Positions 55,194 through 63,878 of a stretch of 64,000 nucleotides of DNA are shown here, in pieces. The DNA is from Burkholderiaceae bacterium (GTDB lineage: Bacteria > Pseudomonadota > Gammaproteobacteria > Burkholderiales > Burkholderiaceae_C). Each line of letters starts with the position of its first letter. Position 1 is the first letter of the stretch. The translations under genes were made by a program, and so were the position numbers. A model generated the notes under the pieces. It saw only the letters and a list, made by a program, of their open reading frames with translations. It did no database searches and was not told the DNA's origin. The stretch lies in the NCBI GenBank assembly GCA_024235895.1, contig JACKLM010000002.1:310001-374000 (forward strand), written 5' to 3'.

Positions 55194-55312
55194 ACGCTGG
55201 CACATCGAACGCCAGGAGAAGCGACGGACTGACTTCGGCGACTGTCGGCAACGTGCCGATCACGGACGTTGACCCCTTGCCGGATTCCTGGAGCAAAGAG
55301 TGTGACGTCGTC

Positions 55313-56842
55313 TCAGTTGCGGCGGCCACGCCGCCACGGCCGCGCCACTGCCAGGCCCAGCAGCGCAGCGGCGAACAGCGGCCACAGCCCGCCGCGCGAG
55401 GCCCACCACGCGAAGGGTGTCGTCCCCTCGCGCCCCTGGACCTGCCCGCGCAGCACGCCGCGCTCGTGCGCCGTCAGCTGCGCCACCACCACGCCGCGGT
55501 GGTCGACGATCGCGGTCGCGCCCGTATTGGTCGCGCGCAGCATCGGCCGTTGCAGCTCCAGGCTGCGCAGGCGCGAGATCGCCAGGTGCTGCGGCACCGC
55601 GATCGTGCGTCCGAACCAGGCGATGTTGCTGAGGTTGACGAGCATCGTCGGCGCGCGCGCCGGGTCGCGGAAGCGCCGCGCCAGCTCCTCGCCGAACAAG
55701 TCCTCGTAGCAGATGTTGGGTCCGATGCGCTGGCCGGCGAAGGCGAACGAGGGCGCGTCGACGACCCCGCGCGCGAAGTCGCCCAGCGGGATGTGCATCA
55801 GCTCGGTGAACCAGCGAAACCCGCGCGGGATGAACTCGCCGAACGGCACCAGGTGGTACTTGTCGTAGCGGTATCGAGCTTGCGCCGACAGTCCGACCAC
55901 CGAATTGGTGTAGCCGGCGTCGAGGTCGCCCAGCGGCACGCCGACCAGCGCTGCGCGGTCCGGCGCCGCATGGCGTGCCTCCAGCGCGCCCCACCAGCCG
56001 GGCGCGAATACGTCGAGCTGCGACGGCAGCAGCGGCACCGCGGTCTCGGGCGCGACGACCAGCCCCGGCCCTTCGGCCTGCAGACGCTCGGCGAGCCAGG
56101 CGAGCGTGGCCGGCAGCTGCGCGGTATCGAACTTCTGGTCCTGCGGCACCGCCGGCTGCAGCAGCGTGACCGCGAGCGTGCCGGCCGGGCTCGTGAACGT
56201 ACTGGCGCCGGCCGTCTGCCAGATCGCCAGCAGCGCGAGGACCGCGGCCGCCGCCGCGGCGCCGCGCAGGTGCTGCACCGCGAGAGCCGCGAGCGCCGCA
56301 CCGATGGCGCCGATGCCGTAGACGCCGACCCAGGGTGCCAGCACGGCCAGCGGCGCGTCGACCTGCGCATACCCGCTCGCAGCCCACGGGAACCCGGTGA
56401 AGAGCACGCCGCGCGCCAGCTCGGCGAGCAGCCACAGCGCTGCGAAAAGCGGCACGTCGACGCGAGCGCGACCGCGCCGCCAGCGCGCGTACAGCGCCAT
56501 GGCCAGCGCCAGGTACAGCGCCAGCGCGCCGGCCAGCAGCGCCACCGCCGCGGCGGCCAGCGGTGCGGGCAAGCCGCCGTAGCGATGCATGCTGACGAAC
56601 AGCCACCAGGTCCCGGCGGCGATCCAGGCCGTGCCGTAGACCCAGCCCAGCGCCGCCGCACGGCGCGGCGGCGCGCGTCCGCAGGCCCGTGCCAGCCAGG
56701 CGGCGGCCGCCAGCGGCAACGGCCATGCCCAGGTGTGGACGAGGGCCAGCGTCTGCAGCGCACCGAGTGCCGCAGCCAGCGCCAGTGCCGGTGCGGCGGG
56801 CCGCGACGCCGGCGAGGCAGGCCACCGCGCAGCGGCCGGCAT
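55313..56842 (-). CDS. lnt: Apolipoprotein N-acyltransferase
   Basis: Inner-membrane enzyme that N-acylates the lipoprotein N-terminal cysteine. 509 aa: about six N-terminal helices, then a nitrilase-like periplasmic domain with the catalytic triad Glu266 (VVAPETAVPL), Lys328 (YDKYHLVPFGEF) and Cys378 (NICYEDLFG), and a last helix near the C-terminus. ATG at 56842 overlaps the corC stop by one base (TGATG), so the two are coupled. Confidence 0.96.
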   Translation of the reverse strand: MPAAARWPASPASRPAAPALALAAALGALQTLALVHTWAWPLPLAAAAWLARACGRAPPRRAAALGWVYGTAWIAAGTWWLFVSMHRYGGLPAPLAAAAVALLAGALALYLALAMALYARWRRGRARVDVPLFAALWLLAELARGVLFTGFPWAASGYAQVDAPLAVLAPWVGVYGIGAIGAALAALAVQHLRGAAAAAAVLALLAIWQTAGASTFTSPAGTLAVTLLQPAVPQDQKFDTAQLPATLAWLAERLQAEGPGLVVAPETAVPLLPSQLDVFAPGWWGALEARHAAPDRAALVGVPLGDLDAGYTNSVVGLSAQARYRYDKYHLVPFGEFIPRGFRWFTELMHIPLGDFARGVVDAPSFAFAGQRIGPNICYEDLFGEELARRFRDPARAPTMLVNLSNIAWFGRTIAVPQHLAISRLRSLELQRPMLRATNTGATAIVDHRGVVVAQLTAHERGVLRGQVQGREGTTPFAWWASRGGLWPLFAAALLGLAVARPWRRGRRN

Positions 56843-57729
56843 CAACCCGGTGGCTGTCCGTCGACGGCCGCGTCGGTGCGGCGCACGACGCGAAACCACC
56901 GCACCGCGCCGCCGCGCGTGAGCATCGCCTCGAAGCGCAGCGGCCCGCAGTCGACCGCCTCGCCGCGACGCGGCACGCGGCCGAACTCGTGCGCGACCAG
57001 GCCGCCGATGGTGTCGAATTCGTCGTCGGGCAGCTCGGTACCGAAGGCGGCGTTGACGTCGGCGATCTCGGTGTCGCCGGTCACGCGCTGGCTGCCGTCG
57101 GCCAGCGTGACGATCCCGGCCACCGCCTCGTCCTCGTCGAACTCGTCCTCGATCTCGCCGACGATCTCCTCCAGCACGTCCTCGATCGTGATCAGCCCGG
57201 CGGTGTTGCCGAACTCGTCGATCACGATCGCGAGGTGGTTGCGGTTGGAGCGGAACTCGCGCAGCAGTTCGTTCAGCCGCTTGCTCTCGGGCACGAAGAC
57301 CGCCGGGCGCAGCAGCGTGCGCAGGCTCAGCGTCGGCGCGCGCTGCAGCTTGAGCAGGTCCTTGGCCAGCAGGATGCCGATGACGTTGTCGCGCTCGCCC
57401 TCGTAGACCGGGAAGCGCGAGTGCGCCGTCTCGATGACCTGTGCCAGGAGCTGCTCGTAGGGCCAGTCGATGTCGAGCAGGTCCATGCGCGGCGCCGCGA
57501 CCATGACGTCGCCGGCGCTCATGTCGGCCATGCGCAGGACGCCCTCGAGCATCGCGCGCGACTCGGGGTCGATCAGCTCGCGGTTCTCGGCATCGGCGAA
57601 GGTCCGCACCAGCTCGCCCTTGCTGTCGGCGCTGCGCGAGAGAAATTCGACGATGCGCTCGAACAGGCCGCGCCGGGACGGCTGCGCTTCGACGGCGCCG
57701 GCGCGTTGCGCCGCAGGGGGGTCGGACAC
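56842..57729 (-). CDS. corC: CorC/HlyC-type transporter-associated protein
   Basis: 295 aa from a GTG at 57729. Two CBS domains (DVMVAAPRMDLLDID...; VFVPESKRLNELLREF, then HLAIVIDEFGNTAGLITIEDVLEEIVGEIEDEFDEDE by position) and a C-terminal CorC_HlyC domain (TGDTEIADVNAAFG, DTIGGLVAHEFGRVPRRGE). Implicated with CorA in Mg/Co efflux and membrane repair. It lacks the DUF21 membrane domain, as usual for CorC. The start is a guess guided by family N-termini; no good ribosome-binding site is seen, and an in-frame region reaches up to 57885. Confidence 0.88.
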   Translation of the reverse strand: MSDPPAAQRAGAVEAQPSRRGLFERIVEFLSRSADSKGELVRTFADAENRELIDPESRAMLEGVLRMADMSAGDVMVAAPRMDLLDIDWPYEQLLAQVIETAHSRFPVYEGERDNVIGILLAKDLLKLQRAPTLSLRTLLRPAVFVPESKRLNELLREFRSNRNHLAIVIDEFGNTAGLITIEDVLEEIVGEIEDEFDEDEAVAGIVTLADGSQRVTGDTEIADVNAAFGTELPDDEFDTIGGLVAHEFGRVPRRGEAVDCGPLRFEAMLTRGGAVRWFRVVRRTDAAVDGQPPG

Positions 57730-57859
57730 GGCCGCGGTGTCGTCGGGGATGGGGGGGCACCGAGCATAACGCAGCGGCCGCGCCGCCGGTCCGGGCCCGT
57801 CGGCCCCGGTCCCGCGGCCGACCCCGGCACCGTGGAAAGACCCCGCGAAGCCGCACGGC

Positions 57860-57888
57860 TTGACAGGCCCGGGGGCTTGAACCACATT
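57860..57888 (+). promoter_or_regulatory. Possible sigma-70 promoter of the CobW-family gene
   Basis: TTGACA (57860-57865), a 17-nt spacer, then CACATT (57883-57888), a weak -10. It lies 108 nt upstream of the ATG. The 267-nt divergent gap 57730-57996 holds nothing else recognisable. Confidence 0.4.
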
Positions 57889-57996
57889 CCAGCGCCCTCA
57901 TCTACGTCCGCAACCGCTGGGGCAAGGCCGAAGGGCCACGCCCGCTCGGCCGGACTGCTCGCCCGCGCCCGCGAACCACCCCTCACCTCCCCGTCC

Positions 57997-59055
57997 ATGT
58001 CCCTGATCCCCGCCACCATCCTCACCGGCTTCCTCGGTGCGGGCAAGACGACGCTGCTCAAGCGCGTGCTGACCGAGTCCCACGGCCGCAAGATCGCCGT
58101 CATCGAGAACGAGTTCGGCGAGGAGAACGTCGACAACGAGATCCTGGTGGCCGATACCAGCGAGCAGATCGTGCAGATGAGCAACGGCTGCGTGTGCTGC
58201 ACGATCCGCGAGGACCTGCGCGCCGCGCTGGCGGAGCTGGCGGCGCGCCGGCGGCGCGGCGAGCTCGACTTCGAGCGCGTCGTCATCGAGACCACCGGCC
58301 TGGCCGACCCTGGCCCGGTGGCCCAGACCTTCTTCATGGACGACGAGATCGCCGAGAGCTACCTGCTCGACTCGATCCTGACCCTGGTCGACGCCGTGCA
58401 CGCACCGCAGCAGCTCGACACGCGGCAGGAAGCCCGACGCCAGGTGGGGTTTGCCGACCAGATCTTCATCAGCAAGGCCGACCTCGTCGACGAGCCGGCG
58501 CTGGCCGACCTGTCGCACCGCCTGAAGCACATGAACCCGCGCGCGCCGCAGCGCCGGGTCCACTTCGGCGAGGTGCCGGTGGCCGAGGTCTTCGACCTGC
58601 GCGGCTTCAACCTCAACGCGACGCTCGACATCGACCCGGACTTCCTGAAGGACGAGGCCGCGCGCGGGCATTCGCATCACGGCCACCACCACGGCCACGA
58701 CCACCACGATCACGACCACGGCGAGCACTGCGACCACCCGCACCACCACGCGCACGACGACGACGTCAAGTCCTTCGTCTTCCGGGCCGACCGCGCCTTC
58801 GACCCGGCCCGGCTGGAGGACTTCCTGGGTGCGATCGTGCAGGTCTACGGTCCGAAGATGCTGCGCTACAAGGGCGTGCTGCACATGAAGGGCTCGGACC
58901 GCAAGGTCGTCTTCCAGGGCGTGCACCAGCTCATGGGCAGCGACCTGGGGCCGAAGTGGGCGCCGGGGGAGAAGAAGGGCAGCAAGATGGTCTTCATCGG
59001 CATCGACCTCCCGCGTGACGTCCTGCGCCAGGGGCTCGAGCAATGTCTGGTCTGA
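57997..59055 (+). CDS. CobW/COG0523 GTPase with His-rich metal-binding loop
   Basis: 352-aa metallochaperone GTPase. Walker A GFLGAGKTTLL (11-21), the metal-binding GCVCC motif (64-68), ETTGLADPGPV (switch/G3 region) and SKADLVDE (G4) are complete. Between the G domain and the C-terminal CobW_C domain, residues 225-253 contain 17 histidines in 29 positions, a likely zinc, nickel or cobalt store. Divergent from corC. Whether it serves zinc homeostasis or a cobalt/nickel enzyme is not decided by context; no Zur-type site was recognised. Confidence 0.93.
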   Translation: MSLIPATILTGFLGAGKTTLLKRVLTESHGRKIAVIENEFGEENVDNEILVADTSEQIVQMSNGCVCCTIREDLRAALAELAARRRRGELDFERVVIETTGLADPGPVAQTFFMDDEIAESYLLDSILTLVDAVHAPQQLDTRQEARRQVGFADQIFISKADLVDEPALADLSHRLKHMNPRAPQRRVHFGEVPVAEVFDLRGFNLNATLDIDPDFLKDEAARGHSHHGHHHGHDHHDHDHGEHCDHPHHHAHDDDVKSFVFRADRAFDPARLEDFLGAIVQVYGPKMLRYKGVLHMKGSDRKVVFQGVHQLMGSDLGPKWAPGEKKGSKMVFIGIDLPRDVLRQGLEQCLV

Positions 59056-59173
59056 ATCCCCCCTGCGGCGAAGTGTCGCTGGCTACAATCCGGGCGCTGC
59101 CGGCGGCAGGCCGACCGCGGCGCGAAGGCCACCGCGCGGGATCCTGCCCGCGGCCACCGGCAAGGAGATATTC

Positions 59174-59815
59174 GTGAGCAAGCCCTCGGCCAAGACCCCG
59201 ACCCCGCGCAAGCGTGCGGCCACCCCGGCGCGTGTCGAGGCGACGGTCGAGGCCGCTGCCGAAGCCCCGCGCGGCAACCGCTTCACCGAGCGCTTCGCGC
59301 CCGCCCGCCCCACGTCCACACCCGCCCCCGTCCCGATGGAGTCCACGCGCGCCCCGGTCAAGGCCGATGCCCGCCTCGCCAACGCCTGGAAGCACAAGGG
59401 CGGGCGCGAGCTCAGCGAGGCCGAACTGCTCGCGATGCCCGAGGACGAGTACATGAACGACAAGCAGCTCGACTTCTTCCGCGCCCGGCTGCAGGCGCTG
59501 AAGGACGACCTGCTGTCCAATGCCGGCGAGACGACCGAGCATCTGCGCGAGGACACGAGCATCGTGCCCGACCCGGCCGACCGCGCGACGATCGAGGAGG
59601 AGCACGCGCTGGAGCTGCGCACGCGCGACCGCGAGCGCAAGCTGCTGAAGAAGATCGCGCAGTCGCTGGCGCGTCTCGAGCAGGGTGACTACGGCTACTG
59701 CGACGAGACCGGCGAGCCGATCGGGCTGCGCCGCCTGCTGGCCCGCCCGACCGCTACGCTGTCGCTCGAGGCGCAGCAGCGCCGCGAGCTCAAGCAGAAG
59801 ATGTTCGGCGATTGA
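59174..59815 (+). CDS. dksA: DksA-family RNA polymerase-binding transcription factor
   Basis: 213 aa from a GTG at 59174 with AAGGAG 7 nt upstream. The coiled-coil tip DPADRATIEEEHA keeps the Asp and Ala needed at the RNA polymerase secondary channel. The finger has only Cys176 (GYCDETGEPIG); Thr179, Ser197 and Ala200 replace the other three zinc cysteines, so it is a non-zinc DksA. About 70 extra N-terminal residues, rich in Ala, Pro, Arg and Lys, precede the core and make it longer than E. coli DksA (151 aa). TACAAT at 59084-59089 may be its -10. Confidence 0.93.
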   Translation: MSKPSAKTPTPRKRAATPARVEATVEAAAEAPRGNRFTERFAPARPTSTPAPVPMESTRAPVKADARLANAWKHKGGRELSEAELLAMPEDEYMNDKQLDFFRARLQALKDDLLSNAGETTEHLREDTSIVPDPADRATIEEEHALELRTRDRERKLLKKIAQSLARLEQGDYGYCDETGEPIGLRRLLARPTATLSLEAQQRRELKQKMFGD

Positions 59816-59892
59816 GCCGTCGCGCGAGCGTGCCGCCCGCAGCGCCCGTCACCGTCCGAGCCGTCCGCGGCGACGCACGTCGGGGCTGATCC

Positions 59893-61767
59893 ATGGGCGG
59901 GTCCAAGGACGGCGGCGGGTTCCTGCGCAAGGTGGTGCGATTCGTCGCCAACCCGGCGACCGACTGGCGCGACCTGGGCAGCCGGTCGTCGCAGCCGGGC
60001 GAGCAGGATCTCGAACGCTCCGAGCTGAAGGCGATGATCGAGCGCAAGCGTCGCAACGATTTCGTGCGCCGGCGCGAGTTCGACACCTTGCGCCGCGTCC
60101 GTCGCGAGGGCCTGACGCCGGAGCAGCTCGCCGCGCTAGGCGGATCGTCGCGCCTGGACGATTCCGACGTGCGCGCTGCCGAGCAGCGACCGCGCCACGG
60201 GGTCAAGGCCAAGATCGACGCCATCGAGCAGCAGATGGTCGGCGAGACGGCCGGCAGCGCCACGACGCCACCGACCCGACGCGGCAGCAGCTTCTTCCAG
60301 ACGTCGACACCGATACCACCGATGCGCGAGACCGAGGTCATTCGTCACGGCGCCGAGGACACCTCGCCCGGAAGCGAACTTCCGTCGACCGCGGTCGGTC
60401 CCGAGTCCCTGCCATCCGTCCCGCGCTCGCTTGCGCCGCTGGACCTCGATGTCGACGATGCTCTGCCCGCACTGCCGCCGCTGCCGGCTGCCGACGACGA
60501 GGCCCCGGGATCCGCGGGCTCGAGCCCGTCACCAGCCGTGATGGGATCGGGGCTGCCGCCGCTGGCCCGGGTGACGCCGGGCAGCGCCGGCTCGGCACGT
60601 GGCGGCGCTCCGGCCACGCCGGGCATCGCCCCGAAGGTGGCGGTCGAGGTCAACGAGGTGGTCCACGACCCCGAGCTCGACGAGGCGGTGATCGCATTCG
60701 CCAACGCCGACTTCGAGCAGTGCGAGCAGGCGCTGGTGAGGTTGACGCGGCCGACCGGACCGCGCGCCCAGCATGCCGAGACCTGGCTCGTGCTGTTCGA
60801 CCTGTACCGTGCGACGGGCCAGCAGCAGCCGTTCGAGAGTCTGGCGGTCGAGTACGCCCAGAATTTCGGCAGCTCGGCACCCCAGTGGTACTCGCTGCCG
60901 CAGTTGGTCGCCGAGTCGGTCGTCGACGACACCGGCCCGGTCCGCCGCGGCTCAGCAAGTGACGTCCCCGCCACAGCCGGCGACAGCGCCGTCGGCTGGG
61001 TCGCACCGCCGGTGCTCGACGTCGAGGCGCTCGCACGCCTGCGCTCGCAGACCTTGCAACTGCCTCTGCCCTGGGTCTTCGACTGGCGCGCGCTGCGCAG
61101 CATCGAGCCCGAGGCGGCAACCCAGCTGTCGGTGCTGTGCCGCGTCTGGGCCGGGCAGGCGCTGGAGATGCGCTGGATCGGCGGCGATCGCCTTTTCGCG
61201 GTGCTGCAGGAGGCTGCACCGACGGGAGTTCGCGACGCCGATCCTGCGTTCTGGCTCGCACGGCTGGACGCGCTGCGGCTGACCCATCGTGCGGACCAGT
61301 TCGACGAGGTCGCGATCGACTACTGCGTGACCTACGAGGTCTCGCCTCCAGCGTGGGAACCCGCGCGCTGCAACGTGCGCATAGGCGAGGGCAACGGCGC
61401 CTCGACGCGACCGCCGCCGATGTCGATGTTCAGCGAAGTGTCGACGAGCTTCCTGGAGTCGGGGATGCACGACGACCAGGGGCTTGAACTCGCACGCGTC
61501 GAGCTGTCCGGGCAGCTCGTCGGCGACATCGACGAGACCCTGCGCAATCTGACCGCGAGGCTCGGCCGCGCGCCGATGGTCGCCGTCTCGTGCGCGCGGC
61601 TGATCCGGGTCGACTTCCTTGCCGCCGGCGACCTGCTCAACTGGGTGCTGACGCTTCGCGGCGAGCAGCGCACGGTGCAGTTCGCCGACGCGCACCGGCT
61701 GGTGGCGCTGTTCTTCGGCGCCATGGGCATCAACGAGCACGCGCAGGTGCAGGTGCGGCGGGTGTGA
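59893..61767 (+). CDS. STAS-domain protein of unknown function, 624 aa
   Basis: The C-terminal part (about residues 535-620: ARVELSGQLVGDIDETL, MVAVSCARLIRVDFLAAGDLLNWVL, VALFFGAMGINEHAQVQVRR) has the pattern of a STAS/anti-sigma-antagonist fold, but no obvious phosphorylatable Ser-Ser/Thr motif: CARLIRVDF replaces the usual D-S-[ST]-G. The middle shows TPR-like helices (DEAVIAFANADFEQCEQALVRLTR; HAETWLVLFDLYRATGQQQPFESLAVEYAQNF). The first 70 residues are basic (RRNDFVRRREFDTLRRVRREGL) and 150-250 is low complexity. No membrane helix. Sits between dksA and hslV, an arrangement I recall from other Burkholderiales; role unknown. Confidence 0.8.
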   Translation: MGGSKDGGGFLRKVVRFVANPATDWRDLGSRSSQPGEQDLERSELKAMIERKRRNDFVRRREFDTLRRVRREGLTPEQLAALGGSSRLDDSDVRAAEQRPRHGVKAKIDAIEQQMVGETAGSATTPPTRRGSSFFQTSTPIPPMRETEVIRHGAEDTSPGSELPSTAVGPESLPSVPRSLAPLDLDVDDALPALPPLPAADDEAPGSAGSSPSPAVMGSGLPPLARVTPGSAGSARGGAPATPGIAPKVAVEVNEVVHDPELDEAVIAFANADFEQCEQALVRLTRPTGPRAQHAETWLVLFDLYRATGQQQPFESLAVEYAQNFGSSAPQWYSLPQLVAESVVDDTGPVRRGSASDVPATAGDSAVGWVAPPVLDVEALARLRSQTLQLPLPWVFDWRALRSIEPEAATQLSVLCRVWAGQALEMRWIGGDRLFAVLQEAAPTGVRDADPAFWLARLDALRLTHRADQFDEVAIDYCVTYEVSPPAWEPARCNVRIGEGNGASTRPPPMSMFSEVSTSFLESGMHDDQGLELARVELSGQLVGDIDETLRNLTARLGRAPMVAVSCARLIRVDFLAAGDLLNWVLTLRGEQRTVQFADAHRLVALFFGAMGINEHAQVQVRRV

Positions 61768-61825
61768 TGCATCGACCCCTACGTTCACGGCATTCGCTGC
61801 CGCCCGAGGGAGCGCTTGCTGCGGA

Positions 61826-61867
61826 CCGGCCAAGCCGGATCCGCGCAAGGGCTTGGCCGGACCCGTT
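61826..61867 (+). terminator. Hairpin between STAS gene and hslV
   Basis: CCGGCCAAGCC (61826-61836) and GGCTTGGCCGG (61850-61860) form a perfect 11-bp stem with a 13-nt loop, followed by ACCCGTTT. A likely terminator or attenuator ahead of hslV, with a weak T-run. Confidence 0.5.
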
Positions 61868-61900
61868 TCATGCGTCGCAGATGGCGTGCGGACTCCATGG

Positions 61901-62446
61901 ATGACTGACATGGACGTCTGGCACGGCACCACGATCGTCAGCGTGCGCCGCGGGCCGGTCGTCGCGCTCGGCGGCGACGGTCAGGTCACGCTCGGGTCGA
62001 TCGTCGTCAAGGCCAGCGCGCGCAAGGTGCGCAAGCTGCACCACGGCGAGGTGCTGGCCGGGTTTGCCGGCGCCACCGCCGACGCCTTCACCCTGTTCGA
62101 GCGCTTCGAGGCCAAGCTCGAGAAGCACCAGGGGCAGCTCGTGCGCGCGGCGATCGAGCTGACCAAGGACTGGCGCACCGACCGCGTGCTGCGCCGGCTG
62201 GAAGCGATGCTGGCGGTCGCCGACCGCAGTGCTTCGCTGATCATCACCGGCAACGGCGACGTGCTGGAACCCGAGCAGGGGCTGGTCGCGATCGGATCCG
62301 GCGGCGCCTACGCGCAGGCCGCGGCCAAGGCGCTGCTGGACCACACCGAGATGGCGCCTGTGGCGATCGTCAAGCGCGCGCTCGAGATCGCCGGCGACCT
62401 GTGCATCTACACCAACCAGACGCACACGATCGAGACCCTCGACTGA
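61901..62446 (+). CDS. hslV: ATP-dependent protease peptidase subunit HslV
   Basis: Proteasome-like threonine peptidase of the HslUV complex. 181 aa from 61901 (ATG at 61910 gives 178 aa and a propeptide of MDVWHG). Autocleavage would expose Thr-Thr in HGTTIVSVRRG as the catalytic N-terminus. GGDGQVTLG, KVRKLHHGEVLAGFAGATADAF, TDRVLRRLEAML and GNGDVLEPE are HslV hallmarks. Neither start has a clear ribosome-binding site. HslU is encoded 82 nt downstream. Confidence 0.95.
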   Translation: MTDMDVWHGTTIVSVRRGPVVALGGDGQVTLGSIVVKASARKVRKLHHGEVLAGFAGATADAFTLFERFEAKLEKHQGQLVRAAIELTKDWRTDRVLRRLEAMLAVADRSASLIITGNGDVLEPEQGLVAIGSGGAYAQAAAKALLDHTEMAPVAIVKRALEIAGDLCIYTNQTHTIETLD

Positions 62447-62452
62447 CCGCGC

Positions 62453-62510
62453 GGCGGCTGCGGCGCGCCGTGCGCGACGCGCGCGGCAGGCCGCAGCCGC
62501 CTCCCCTTTT
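62453..62510 (+). terminator. Terminator-like hairpin between hslV and hslU
   Basis: GGCGGCTGCGGC (62453-62464) and GCCGCAGCCGCC (62490-62501) make a perfect 12-bp stem followed by TCCCCTTTT (62502-62510). The 25-nt loop is itself GC-rich. It begins 6 nt after the hslV stop. Confidence 0.55.
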
Positions 62511-62528
62511 CTGCCGAGACCATCCGCC

Positions 62529-63866
62529 ATGTCGATGACCCCGAAGGAGATCGTCTCCGAGCTCGACCGCCACATCGTCGGCCAGCGCGACGCCAAGCGT
62601 GCGGTCGCGATCGCGCTGCGCAACCGCTGGCGGCGCCAGCGCGTCGACGAGCGGCTGCGCGCGGAGATCACGCCCAAGAACATCCTGATGATCGGCCCGA
62701 CCGGGGTCGGCAAGACCGAGATCGCGCGCCGGCTCGCGCGGCTCGCGGACGCGCCTTTCGTCAAGGTCGAGGCGACCAAGTTCACCGAGGTCGGCTATGT
62801 CGGCAAGGACGTCGACAGCATCGTGCGCGACCTCGTCGACGTCGCCGTCAAGCAGGAGCGTGAGCGCCAGATGGCGGCCAAGCGCGCGCTGGCCGAGGAT
62901 GCCGCCGAGGACCGCATCCTCGACGCGCTGGTGCCGCCACCGCGCGGCGCGGGCGGCATGGGCTTCGAGCCGGCGGCGCCAGCGGCCGACAACACCGCGC
63001 GCCAGGTCATGCGCAAGCGGCTGCGCGAGGGCAAGCTGCACGACAAGGAGATCGAGATCGACGTCGCCGATGCCAAGCCCTCGCTCGAGATCCTCGGCCC
63101 GCAGGGGATGGAGGAGATGGCCGAGCAGTTGAAGGGCCTGTTCTCGCAGATCGGCCAGGGACGCAGGCGCACGCGCAGGCTGACGATCGCGCAGGCGCTG
63201 CCGCTGCTCGTCGACGAGGAGGCGGCCAGGCTGGTCAACGAGGACGAGATCCGCGCCTCGGCGCTGGCCCACGCCGAGGGCAACGGCATCGTCTTCCTCG
63301 ACGAGATCGACAAGGTCGCCAGCCGCAGCGACGTCGCCGGCGCCGATGTCAGCCGCCAGGGCGTGCAGCGCGACCTGCTGCCGCTGGTCGAGGGCACGAC
63401 GGTCAACACCAAGTACGGCATGGTCAAGACCGACCACATCCTGTTCATCGCCAGCGGCGCGTTCCACCTGTCCAAGCCGAGCGACCTGATCCCCGAGCTG
63501 CAGGGGCGCTTCCCGATCCGGGTCGAGCTCGCGTCGCTGAGCGTCGACGACTTCGAGGCCATCCTCGCCAGCACCCAGGCCAGCCTGCTGCGCCAGTACG
63601 AGGCGCTGCTCGCCACCGAGGGCGTGACGCTCGCGTTCACGCCCGAGGCGGTGCGCCGGCTGGCGCAGATCGCGCACGATGTCAACGAGCGCACCGAAAA
63701 TATCGGCGCGCGCCGGCTCGCCACCGTGATGGAGCGGCTGCTCGACGCGATCAGCTTCGACGCCCCGGACCGCCAGGGCCAGGCGGTGACGATCGACGCC
63801 GCCGAGGTCGACGCCAAGCTGGGTGAGCTGGCGCGCGACGAGGACCTGTCGCGCTACGTGCTGTAG
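62529..63866 (+). CDS. hslU: ATP-dependent protease ATPase subunit HslU
   Basis: AAA+ unfoldase, 445 aa. VGQRDAKRAVAIALRNRWRR, Walker A GPTGVGKT (56-63), the pore loop GYVG, the intermediate I domain (about 110-240), Walker B IVFLDEID, sensor and arginine-finger segments (ELQGRFPIRVEL), and a C-terminal LSRYVL tail that inserts into HslV. Full length. Confidence 0.97.
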   Translation: MSMTPKEIVSELDRHIVGQRDAKRAVAIALRNRWRRQRVDERLRAEITPKNILMIGPTGVGKTEIARRLARLADAPFVKVEATKFTEVGYVGKDVDSIVRDLVDVAVKQERERQMAAKRALAEDAAEDRILDALVPPPRGAGGMGFEPAAPAADNTARQVMRKRLREGKLHDKEIEIDVADAKPSLEILGPQGMEEMAEQLKGLFSQIGQGRRRTRRLTIAQALPLLVDEEAARLVNEDEIRASALAHAEGNGIVFLDEIDKVASRSDVAGADVSRQGVQRDLLPLVEGTTVNTKYGMVKTDHILFIASGAFHLSKPSDLIPELQGRFPIRVELASLSVDDFEAILASTQASLLRQYEALLATEGVTLAFTPEAVRRLAQIAHDVNERTENIGARRLATVMERLLDAISFDAPDRQGQAVTIDAAEVDAKLGELARDEDLSRYVL

Positions 63867-63878
63867 CGGCGCCGGCGA

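Noticed and set aside
51591..55205. Single long minus-strand frame joining glyS with sequence up to 55205
   Set aside because: Only the part from 53771 matches GlyS; the rest is an out-of-phase reading of glyQ and of the foldback repeats.
61768..61900. Sigma-32 heat-shock promoter for hslVU
   Set aside because: No CTTGAAA-N12-14-CCCCAT-like pair was found in the interval; a promoter may lie further upstream.
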